Assembly (NCBI GenBank): GCA_003517675.1 | Contig: DPAC01000155.1 | Span: 1 to 13,494, forward strand | Length of the DNA: 13,494 nt | DNA from: Porphyromonadaceae bacterium | GTDB lineage: Bacteria; Bacteroidota; Bacteroidia; Bacteroidales; Dysgonomonadaceae | Direction: 5' to 3' | In this document: piece after piece, positions 6,650 through 13,494 of the stretch | Layout of the letters: the number at the start of each line of letters is the position of its first letter | How positions within the stretch are numbered: position 1 is the stretch's first letter | The notes under the pieces: model-generated | The model's input: the letters and a program-made list of their open reading frames with translations, nothing else | Database searches by the model: none | What the model was told of the DNA's origin: nothing | Program-made: the position numbers and the translations under genes

Positions 6650-9600
6650 TCAATACTCCCCCCAGTGTCTGATCTCGATATCCTCCTCCGTGATCCTGCA
6701 GAAAGCTTTGATAAAAGCGCTGGCCAACCGGGCATTGGTGATCAACGGGATGTTAAAGTCGATGGCATCGCGCCGGATCCGGTAGCCGTTGGTCAGCTCC
6801 CGCTCCGTCAGGTTCTTCGGGATGTTGATCACCAGATCGAACCGCTTCTCCGCGATCAGATCATTCACCTTCAGCGCCGCTCCCTCATCGTCGGGCCAGG
6901 CCACATAGCTGCTCTCCACGCCATTCTCTGCGAGGAACTTCTGCGTTCCTCCCGTGGCGAAGAGGGCATATCCCTTTTGCTGGAGGAGACGACAGGCATC
7001 CAGCAGGTCCACTTTCGACTTGGTACCACCGGATGAGACCATGATGTTTTTTTTGGGTATGCGGTAACCCACGGCCAGCATAGCGGTGAGCAGCGCATCG
7101 TCGAAATGGGTGCCAATCGCCCCCACCTCACCGGTCGATGCCATATCCACTCCCAGCACCGGGTCTGCCTTCTGCAGGCGGGTGAAAGAGAACTGGGAGG
7201 CTTTGATCCCCACGTAGTCCAGGTCGAAAGCCGACTTCTCAGGCTTCTCCACAGGGATCTCCAGCATCACTTTCGTGGCAATCTCTATAAGGTTAATTTT
7301 CAATATCTTAGAAACAAATGGGAATGATCTGGATGCCCTCAGGTTGCACTCGATCACCTTGATATCATTCTCTTTCGCCAAAAACTGGATGTTGAAAGGA
7401 CCGGAGATATTGAGTGCCCTGGCAATCTCCCGCGTGATCTGTTTGATTTGTCGGATGGTCTGTACGTAGATCTTCTGTGCCGGGAACTGGATGGTGGCAT
7501 CGCCAGAATGGACGCCGGCGAACTCCACATGCTCGGAGATGGCGTATGCCACCAGCTCACCGTTCTGTGCCACAGCGTCCATTTCAATCTCTTTAGCCTC
7601 CTCAATAAATTCAGAAACAACGACCGGGTATTCGCGCGACACCTCGGTGGCCAGCGTGAGAAAACGCTCCAGCTCATCCTGGTTGGAACAGACATTCATC
7701 GCCGCACCCGAGAGGACATAAGAGGGCCTTACCAGCAGCGGAAAGCCCACCTCATCCACAAACTGATGGATCTCGTTCAGGGTAGTCAGCTCTCTCCAAC
7801 GTGGCTGATCAATACCAAGTCTGTCGAGCATGGAAGAAAATTTATGTCGGTCCTCAGCGTTGTCGATGCTCTTCGCGGAGGTGCCCAACAGCCTCACTCC
7901 AGCGTTGTCCAGCTTCACCGCCAGGTTGTTGGGGATCTGTCCCCCCACCGAGACAATGATGCCGTGCGGGTTCTCCAGCTCGATGATATCCATCACCCGC
8001 TCATAGGAGAGCTCGTCGAAATAGAGCCGGTCGCACATGTCGTAGTCGGTTGACACTGTCTCCGGGTTGTAGTTGATCATCACCGAGCGATAGCCCTCCT
8101 TGCGGACGGTGGTCAGCGCGTTCACCGAGCACCAGTCAAACTCCACCGAGGAGCCGATGCGGTAGGCACCCGATCCCAGCACGATCACCGAGCGGTGGTC
8201 GCCCAGGTAGTGGACATCGTTCTCGGTGCCGTTGTAGGTAAGATAGAGGTAGTTGGTCTGTGCGGGGTATTCGGCCGCCAGCGTGTCAATCTGCTTTACC
8301 ACCGGCAACAGCCCCATCTTTTTCCGGTAGGAACGGATGATGAGGGGTGATTCGTCACTGAACTGCTCTTTCCACAGCGCGCGGGCTATCTGGAAATCGG
8401 AGAAGCCCTGTTGTTTGGCGAGTCGCAGCAGCTCATCGAAGCCGTTGTTTTCTTTTGCCGTGAAATCCAGATTGCCGGGCTCATAGGCCTCAAGCGATTC
8501 CGCTGTCAGCACGATCTGATACAGTTTCAACAGAAACCACTTGTCGATCTTCGTCAGCTCGTGGATCTGATCGACCGTGTATCCCTTGCGGAAAGCCTTG
8601 CTGATCACGAAGATGCGCTGATCAGTAGGCTCATGCAATGCCCTGTCGATGTCATCGATCTTCAGTTCCTTGTTTTCCACGAAACCGTGCATCCCCAGGC
8701 CAATCATGCGGAGCCCTTTCTGGATGGCCTCCTCGAAAGTGCGGCCGATGGCCATGATCTCACCCACCGACTTCATGCTGGAGCCGATCTCCTTTGAGAC
8801 GCCACTGAACTTACCCAGGTCCCAGCGGGGGATCTTTACCACGATGTAGTCCAGTGCCGGCTCGAAGAAAGCGCTGGTGGAACGGGTGACCGAGTTGTTC
8901 AGATCGAACAGCCCGTAGCCCAGCCCCAGCTTGGCTGCCACGAATGCCAGCGGGTAACCGGTCGCCTTGGAGGCGAGTGCGGAGGAGCGACTCAGGCGGG
9001 CATTCACCTCGATGACACGGTAATCTTCTGATTCCGGGTCAAAAGCATACTGTACGTTGCATTCACCCACGACGCCGATGTGGCGGATGATGCGGATGGC
9101 CAGCTCCCGCAGCTTGTGATACTCACTGTTGGTGAGAGTCTGTGAGGGCGCCACCACGATGCTTTCGCCGGTATGGATGCCCAGTGGATCGAAATTCTCC
9201 ATGTTGCAGACGGTGATGCAGTTGTCGTAGCGATCACGCACCACCTCATACTCGATCTCTTTCCATCCCTTGAGCGACTTCTCGATGAGCAGCTGATTGG
9301 AATAATTGAAAGCTTTACCGGCAAGGGCACGAAGCTCCTCCTCGTTGTTACAGAAGCCGGAACCCAGTCCCCCAAGGGCATAAGCGGCACGCACGATGAC
9401 GGGATAACCCAGTGTGTGGGCAGCCTTCAGCGCCTCTTCCATGGTTGTTGCAGCAAAGCTCTGGATACTTTTCACCCCGATCTGGTCCAGCTTTTTCACA
9501 AAGAGATCGCGGTCCTCCGTATCCATGATAGCCTGTACCGGTGTTCCCAGCACCTGCACATTGTATTTCCCGAAGACTCCCGCCTTGTAGAGCTCCACAC

Positions 9601-9952
9601 CGCAGTTGAGCGCTGTCTGTCCACCGAAGGCAAGCAGGATGCTGTCGGGCTGCTCACGGGCGATCACCTTCTCCACGAAGAGGGGTGTTACCGGCAGGAA
9701 GTAGATTTTGTCGGCCGACCCTTCGGAGGTCTGCACCGTGGCGATGTTGGGGTTGATCAGGATGGTCTCAATGCCCTCCTCACGCAATGCTTTGAGCGCC
9801 TGCGAGCCGGAATAGTCGAACTCACCCGCCTCACCGATCTTGAGAGCACCGGAGCCCAGCATCAGTGCTTTTTTTACCGGTATCCTTTCAGTCGATGCAG
9901 AGAGCTGTTGGGTGGAACGCGATTTGTCGTGGGATTGTATGCTGTTGTTCAT
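6650..9952 (-). CDS. carB: Carbamoyl-phosphate synthase large subunit, CPS1/CAD-like type
   Basis: CarB uses two ATP to turn bicarbonate and ammonia (channelled from CarA) into carbamoyl phosphate for pyrimidine and arginine synthesis. The 1100 residues hold two homologous halves and a C-terminal MGS-like domain. The first half opens with GSGALKIGEAGEFDYSGSQA (33-52) and includes the ATP-grasp signatures SAYALGGLGSG-like AAYALGGLGSG and NARLSRSSALASKATGYPLA. The second half opens with VLGSGAYRIGSSVEFDW and includes RPSYVLSGAAMNV and ECNLRASRSFPFVSK. The MGS domain covers about 967-1085 (FATGGTQKFL, LVINIPKN). Segments such as INPNIATVQTSEG, FLPVTPLFVEKVI, ALNCGVELYKAGV and GWKEIEYEVVRD are much closer to eukaryotic CPS1/CAD than to Escherichia coli CarB. 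The ATG at 9952 is chosen. A GTG at 9964, next to the carA stop, would add four residues. Either start leaves a roughly 25-residue Ser/Gln-rich N-terminal extension. The gene is the second of carAB, 14 bases after carA. Confidence 0.96.
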   Translation of the reverse strand: MNNSIQSHDKSRSTQQLSASTERIPVKKALMLGSGALKIGEAGEFDYSGSQALKALREEGIETILINPNIATVQTSEGSADKIYFLPVTPLFVEKVIAREQPDSILLAFGGQTALNCGVELYKAGVFGKYNVQVLGTPVQAIMDTEDRDLFVKKLDQIGVKSIQSFAATTMEEALKAAHTLGYPVIVRAAYALGGLGSGFCNNEEELRALAGKAFNYSNQLLIEKSLKGWKEIEYEVVRDRYDNCITVCNMENFDPLGIHTGESIVVAPSQTLTNSEYHKLRELAIRIIRHIGVVGECNVQYAFDPESEDYRVIEVNARLSRSSALASKATGYPLAFVAAKLGLGYGLFDLNNSVTRSTSAFFEPALDYIVVKIPRWDLGKFSGVSKEIGSSMKSVGEIMAIGRTFEEAIQKGLRMIGLGMHGFVENKELKIDDIDRALHEPTDQRIFVISKAFRKGYTVDQIHELTKIDKWFLLKLYQIVLTAESLEAYEPGNLDFTAKENNGFDELLRLAKQQGFSDFQIARALWKEQFSDESPLIIRSYRKKMGLLPVVKQIDTLAAEYPAQTNYLYLTYNGTENDVHYLGDHRSVIVLGSGAYRIGSSVEFDWCSVNALTTVRKEGYRSVMINYNPETVSTDYDMCDRLYFDELSYERVMDIIELENPHGIIVSVGGQIPNNLAVKLDNAGVRLLGTSAKSIDNAEDRHKFSSMLDRLGIDQPRWRELTTLNEIHQFVDEVGFPLLVRPSYVLSGAAMNVCSNQDELERFLTLATEVSREYPVVVSEFIEEAKEIEMDAVAQNGELVAYAISEHVEFAGVHSGDATIQFPAQKIYVQTIRQIKQITREIARALNISGPFNIQFLAKENDIKVIECNLRASRSFPFVSKILKINLIEIATKVMLEIPVEKPEKSAFDLDYVGIKASQFSFTRLQKADPVLGVDMASTGEVGAIGTHFDDALLTAMLAVGYRIPKKNIMVSSGGTKSKVDLLDACRLLQQKGYALFATGGTQKFLAENGVESSYVAWPDDEGAALKVNDLIAEKRFDLVINIPKNLTERELTNGYRIRRDAIDFNIPLITNARLASAFIKAFCRITEEDIEIRHWGEY

Positions 9953-9966
9953 CTTCCTGTGCACTT

Positions 9967-11037
9967 TTAAAGCATTTTTACAAAGTCCTCAAAGAAAAAG
10001 CGGGTGTCGGTGGGCCCCCCGGCCGCCTCGGGATGAAACTGAACCGAGAAGAAAGGCTTGTTCTTATGCCGTATCCCCTCGTTGGTGCCGTCGTTCATGT
10101 TGACGAAGTAAGGCTCCCATTCGCCGCCCAGCAGTGACTCATCCACGGCATAGCCATGATTCTGCGAGGTGATGAAGCACTGGTTGCTCCCCACCTTGCG
10201 TACCGGCTGGTTGTGGCTGCGGTGTCCATACTTGAGCTTATAGGTGTCGGCACCAGCCGCCTTGGCCAGCAGCTGGTTACCCATGCAGATGCCGAAGATT
10301 GGTTTCTCCTGTTCCATCGCCTCACGGATGTGCGCAACGGTGGTGGCACAGTGGTCGGGGTTACCCGGTCCGTTGGAGATGAAGAGACCATCGTAGTGGA
10401 GCCTGCTGAAGTCATGGTCCCATGGTACACGAATCAGCCGGATCTCCTGTTTGAGCAACTCGCGGATGATGTTCAGCTTCACACCACAGTCGACCAGCAC
10501 CACTGTTTTGTCCCCCCCGCCATATTCGACCACCTCCTTGCAGCTTACCTTTGCCACCAGGTTCTCTTGCTCCGGGTCATAGAAGTCTATCTCATCCTCC
10601 CGCTCATAGACAATTTTACCCAGCATGGAACCTTTCTCACGCAACACCTTGGTCAGCATGCGGGTATCGATGCCGCTGATGCCCGGGATGCCCTCCGCCC
10701 GCAACCAGTCGCCCAGGCTCTCCACACTGTTCCAGTGTGAGTACTCCTCGCAGTAGTCCTGCACGATGAGTCCGTTCACATGGATCCGTTCGGACTCAAA
10801 AAAATCGGAAATTGCGTCTGTTTCGCTTTTGGCAGGAACTCCGTAATTTCCGATGATGGGATAAGTGAGTGTTAAAATCTGTCCTTCATAGGAGGGATCT
10901 GTCAGGCTCTCGGGGTAACCGACCATTGCTGTGTTGAAAACAACCTCTCCCGATGTGACCTTTTCGGCTCCAAAGGATTGTCCGTGAAAAACCATCCCGT
11001 TTTCAAGTATCAACCGCACCGGCTTGTATCTGTGCAT
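9967..11037 (-). CDS. carA: Carbamoyl-phosphate synthase small subunit (glutamine amidotransferase)
   Basis: CarA hydrolyses glutamine and passes ammonia to CarB. The 356-residue protein has the small-subunit N-terminal domain (LENGMVFHGQSFG, GEVVFNTAMVGYPESLTDPSY, then GISGIDTRMLTKVLREKGSM) and a class I glutamine amidotransferase domain from about 178. The catalytic triad is intact: C251 in FGICMGNQLL, H335 and E337 in VQFHPEA. Further family motifs are SNGPGNPDHC and GHRSHNQPV. The GNQ instead of GHQ after the nucleophile, and the end FVNMNDGTNEGIRHKNKPFF, resemble eukaryotic CPS1/CAD, matching its CarB partner. Unlike ammonia-dependent CPS1, it keeps the nucleophile Cys and so should use glutamine. 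The start is the ATG at 11037 (MHRYKPVRL). The frame stays open 72 codons further upstream, but that stretch has no family similarity and covers the promoter. First gene of carAB; its TAA lies 14 bases before the carB ATG. Confidence 0.95.
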   Translation of the reverse strand: MHRYKPVRLILENGMVFHGQSFGAEKVTSGEVVFNTAMVGYPESLTDPSYEGQILTLTYPIIGNYGVPAKSETDAISDFFESERIHVNGLIVQDYCEEYSHWNSVESLGDWLRAEGIPGISGIDTRMLTKVLREKGSMLGKIVYEREDEIDFYDPEQENLVAKVSCKEVVEYGGGDKTVVLVDCGVKLNIIRELLKQEIRLIRVPWDHDFSRLHYDGLFISNGPGNPDHCATTVAHIREAMEQEKPIFGICMGNQLLAKAAGADTYKLKYGHRSHNQPVRKVGSNQCFITSQNHGYAVDESLLGGEWEPYFVNMNDGTNEGIRHKNKPFFSVQFHPEAAGGPTDTRFFFEDFVKML

Positions 11038-11311
11038 AGTGCCAATATTGTTTATGTTGAATTGAACCCTTTCGATATCGGGATACAAAGGTAGAAAAAA
11101 AATCTGTAAAAACATCCAATACTCCTGGCATGATTGCGATTCAATCAGGGAGAGGAAATTAAGGTTGGGTTGAACGGTTTCCGAAAGAAAACAGGAACCT
11201 TTTAAGATTATTAACAAAAAATAGTTGCTTTCTACTGTTAAAAGTGCTATCATGCTCTTTTTATTTGATCCTGTTGCTGTGAAAGCAAAATAATATACCC
11301 CAAGGTGGATT
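11038..11311. promoter_or_regulatory. Divergent intergenic region between carA and the glycosyltransferase gene
   Basis: The 274-base AT-rich gap must carry promoters for both directions. A clear -7 element for carA is listed separately. For the plus-strand gene the best candidate is TTTATTTG near 11260-11267, which lacks one base of TAnnTTTG. The open frame crossing this region on the minus strand is read as an uninterrupted but non-coding extension of carA. No uracil- or arginine-responsive leader structure was recognised. Confidence 0.45.
11086..11093 (-). promoter_or_regulatory. Candidate Bacteroidetes -7 promoter element of carAB
   Basis: On the minus strand this reads TACCTTTG, an exact TAnnTTTG match, about 49 bases before the carA ATG. 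The -33 region is T-rich but has no exact TTTG at the usual spacing. Its position supports the choice of 11037 as the true carA start. Confidence 0.55.
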
Positions 11312-13494
11312 ATGAATAAAATTGCGATTATAGGGAATTATCCTCCACGTAAATGCGGCATTGCTACCTTTACAAAAGATTTGAATGACGGACTCAAACA
11401 GAACGGTATCACCACAGCGGTGATTGCGATGAACGATGGATTGAACCGGTACAATTATCCCGACGATGTGGCATTCGAGATTGAACAGAACGTGATGGCA
11501 TCCTACATCAGGGCCGCCGAATATCTGAACTCGAATAATTTCGATGCCGTGATTGTACAGCATGAATTTGGTATATTCGGTGGCAAGGATGGCATCCATA
11601 TTATTCAGCTATTAAAAAGACTGCGCATCCCCGTGGTAACCACACTGCACACCGTGCTTGACAACCCGACGGAGAATCAGCGAAAGGTGATCAATGAACT
11701 GTCGCTATACTCTCAGAGACTGGTCAGCATCTCCCGGAAAGGGATTGAACTTCTGCAGAGTGTGTATGGTATCCCGCAATCCAAATGCGTCCATATTCAC
11801 CATGGCGTACATCAATATATCACCAAGGATGTGCAGGATCTACGTAAAAAGTTGGGTGTTGAACATAAGAAGGTGCTGTTGACATTTGGTTTGCTTTCCA
11901 GAAACAAATCGATAGAGGTGGTGATCAACGCACTACCGGAAGTGATCAGGAAACATCCGGATGTAGTTTACATTGTGCTGGGAGCTACACACCCACATGT
12001 GCTGAAGCAAGAAGGAGAGGATTACCGACTGAACCTGATCCGGCTTGTCAACAAGCTGAACCTGGAGAACAATGTGATCTTTATCAACCGCTTTGTGACC
12101 AACGATGAGCTGTTCAGCTTCCTGGAGCTGTGTGACATCTATCTGATCCCCTACCTGGGTGAGAAACAGATCTCATCGGGGACACTCATCTACACCATGG
12201 GGGCAGCAAGACCCATCATCTCCACACCATTCTGGTATGCCAAAGAGATGCTCGCGGATGAGAGAGGCGTATTGTTCGACTTTAAGAACTCCGTTCAGTT
12301 GGCTGAAAAGATCAACGACCTGCTTGACAACGAGGAGAAGCGAAAAACCATTGCACTGAATGCATTCAACCTGGCCAGACAGTGTTATTGGCCCAAGATT
12401 GCCGAACAATATCACAACCTTGTTGCCCAAATCATCGATGAGGAGAAGGTAAAGGCTCTCTCCAAGCCTGCACCGGTGATTGAATCTAAATTTGTCCTTC
12501 CTCCCATCAAGCTGGATCATCTGCACATGCTGACCGATCATACCGGTATTTTGCAACATGCCAGATTCAATGTTCCCGACCGCAACCACGGATACTGTAC
12601 CGATGACAACGCCCGTGCGCTCCTCTTGTCAGTGATGCTGCAGAACGAGGTACAGGAGGTGGATGAGGTGAACAGACTTACCTGCATTTACCTCTCGTTT
12701 ATTGATTATGCCTACAATCCTGAGAGGCGAAAATTCAGAAACTTCATGAACTACGAGAGACAATGGTTAGACAGGGAGGGGTCGGAAGACAGCATAGGCC
12801 GAACGGCGTGGGCGCTGGGATATACCGCTGCCTACACCAATGTATGCAACTTTCATTATCACTCCAGCTACCTGTTTGAAAAAGTGCTTGGGCAGATCGA
12901 CTCATTGACGCATCCCCGGGCATTGTCATATGCCATACTGGGGCTGACGCACCATACCAACGTACACGAAGAGCCGGCAGTGATTAAAAAGCTGGTACAA
13001 AGCACGAAGAGACTTTATGCCTTTTTTGATCAAACCATTCACAATGAATGGCTCTGGTTCGACGACAAGGTGAGCTACGCGAACAACCGCATCCCCCACG
13101 CGTTGATTTTCGCCGGCATCTGCCTGCAGGATGAGCAGATCATAGAGCGGGGTTTGAAAATACTCGACTGGCTCATTGACAAACAGTTTATCAATGGCAT
13201 TTTTTCACCCGTCGGGAATAAGGGTTGGCTGAATCCTGAGGGGAAGGCAGCGTTCGACCAGCAACCGCTGGAAGCCAATGGCATGATTGATGCCTGCCTG
13301 GCGGCAGAAGAATATGTGAGAGATGGCACCTATGCCGATCAGGCATTGAAAGCCTTTTACTGGTTCACCGGAGAGAATGATTGCGGGCAGCCACTCTACG
13401 ATTTTGCCACCGGGGGGTGTCGCGACGGGCTTCATGCAGGTGGTGTGAATCTCAACCAGGGAGCAGAGTCCACCATCTCCTGGCTGATGTCATT
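11312..13494 (+). CDS. GT4 glycosyltransferase fused to a helical glycosidase-like domain (3' end outside window)
   Basis: 727 codons are visible from the ATG at 11312 (AAGGTGG just upstream) to the right edge, with no stop. Residues 1 to about 385 form a GT-B fold glycosyltransferase of family GT4. It opens with IIGNYPPRKCGIATFTKDL, has VQHEFGIFGGKDG in the N-terminal domain, HIHHGV (161-166), FGLLSRNKSIEVVI at the start of the C-terminal Rossmann half, and the donor-binding stretch GEKQISSGTLIYTMGAARPI (283-302). From about 395 (FVLPPIKLDHLHMLTDHTGI) a second region begins, with CTDDNARALLL (429-439), repeated helical blocks, and NQGAEST (715-721) near the edge. It resembles (alpha/alpha)-barrel glycosidase-like domains. 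Related fused proteins in Bacteroidetes are often found beside GH130-type mannoside phosphorylase or mannosidase genes; whether that holds here lies outside the window. No signal peptide is seen, so it should act in the cytoplasm. Donor, acceptor and the role of the second domain are unknown. Confidence 0.85.
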   Translation, partial: MNKIAIIGNYPPRKCGIATFTKDLNDGLKQNGITTAVIAMNDGLNRYNYPDDVAFEIEQNVMASYIRAAEYLNSNNFDAVIVQHEFGIFGGKDGIHIIQLLKRLRIPVVTTLHTVLDNPTENQRKVINELSLYSQRLVSISRKGIELLQSVYGIPQSKCVHIHHGVHQYITKDVQDLRKKLGVEHKKVLLTFGLLSRNKSIEVVINALPEVIRKHPDVVYIVLGATHPHVLKQEGEDYRLNLIRLVNKLNLENNVIFINRFVTNDELFSFLELCDIYLIPYLGEKQISSGTLIYTMGAARPIISTPFWYAKEMLADERGVLFDFKNSVQLAEKINDLLDNEEKRKTIALNAFNLARQCYWPKIAEQYHNLVAQIIDEEKVKALSKPAPVIESKFVLPPIKLDHLHMLTDHTGILQHARFNVPDRNHGYCTDDNARALLLSVMLQNEVQEVDEVNRLTCIYLSFIDYAYNPERRKFRNFMNYERQWLDREGSEDSIGRTAWALGYTAAYTNVCNFHYHSSYLFEKVLGQIDSLTHPRALSYAILGLTHHTNVHEEPAVIKKLVQSTKRLYAFFDQTIHNEWLWFDDKVSYANNRIPHALIFAGICLQDEQIIERGLKILDWLIDKQFINGIFSPVGNKGWLNPEGKAAFDQQPLEANGMIDACLAAEEYVRDGTYADQALKAFYWFTGENDCGQPLYDFATGGCRDGLHAGGVNLNQGAESTISWLMS

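Noticed and set aside
9173..9970. 265-codon plus-strand frame opposite carB
   Set aside because: It lies over conserved carB sequence and its translation has no recognisable domain. Other long plus-strand frames over carA, carB and the oxidoreductase gene were rejected for the same reason.
11038..11253. 72-codon N-terminal extension of CarA
   Set aside because: The added residues do not resemble CarA, and the stretch contains the best -7 promoter element. MHRYKPVRL at 11037 matches the normal family start.
11261..11599. 112-codon minus-strand frame opposite the start of the glycosyltransferase gene
   Set aside because: The plus strand here encodes the conserved GT4 N-terminus with a good ribosome site, so the minus frame is a shadow.
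1..13494. CRISPR array, tRNA or rRNA genes, insertion sequences, prophage or toxin-antitoxin system
   Set aside because: I found no regularly spaced repeats, cloverleaf-like sequence, transposase motif, long terminal inverted repeats or phage genes. Most of the window is ordinary metabolic genes.

Overview
The window looks like chromosomal DNA of a member of the Bacteroidetes, probably Bacteroidales. Several things point that way: lipoprotein signal peptides with a relaxed F-x-S/G-C lipobox, AT-rich gaps around moderately G+C-rich genes, Bacteroidetes-type -7 elements (TAnnTTTG) upstream of several genes, and a carbamoyl-phosphate synthetase of the CPS1/CAD-like type. A genus cannot be fixed from sequence alone; a Dysgonomonadaceae-like organism is a guess.

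Layout, left to right. (a) 1-416, minus: the start-proximal part of a DUF134/UPF0251 helix-turn-helix protein with a C-terminal zinc ribbon, cut by the window edge. (b) 524-895, minus: the C-terminal remnant of a radical SAM protein that has lost its start and catalytic half. (c) 896-1203: no convincing gene, only tiny ORFs. (d) 1204-4515, minus: a three-gene operon read as Gfo/Idh/MocA oxidoreductase (Tat signal), then a DUF1080 / 3-keto-disaccharide hydrolase-type lipoprotein, then a sugar phosphate isomerase/epimerase-like lipoprotein. It has a terminator hairpin at its end and a second one between genes 1 and 2. (e) 4516-4903: a divergent AT-rich promoter region. (f) 4904-6565, plus: an AMP-forming acyl-CoA synthetase. 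(g) 6588-6620: a strong hairpin terminator shared with the convergent carB. (h) 6650-11037, minus: carA-carB. (i) 11038-11311: a second divergent promoter region. (j) 11312 to the right edge, plus: a GT4 glycosyltransferase fused to a C-terminal helical, glycosidase-like domain, cut by the window edge.

How the genes work together. The operon in (d) encodes the enzyme classes associated with 3-keto-glycoside metabolism: oxidation of a sugar hydroxyl to a ketone, cleavage of the glycosidic bond by elimination or hydrolysis, and processing of the keto-sugar. All three proteins carry export signals, so the pathway is inferred to run outside the cytoplasm. CarA and CarB together make carbamoyl phosphate for pyrimidines and arginine. 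The acyl-CoA synthetase and the glycosyltransferase are single transcription units with no visible link to their neighbours.

No tRNA, rRNA, CRISPR array, insertion sequence or phage gene was recognised. The best candidates for a second look are the fully exported keto-sugar operon with its internal terminator, the GT4-helical domain fusion, and the decayed radical SAM gene next to the DUF134 gene.
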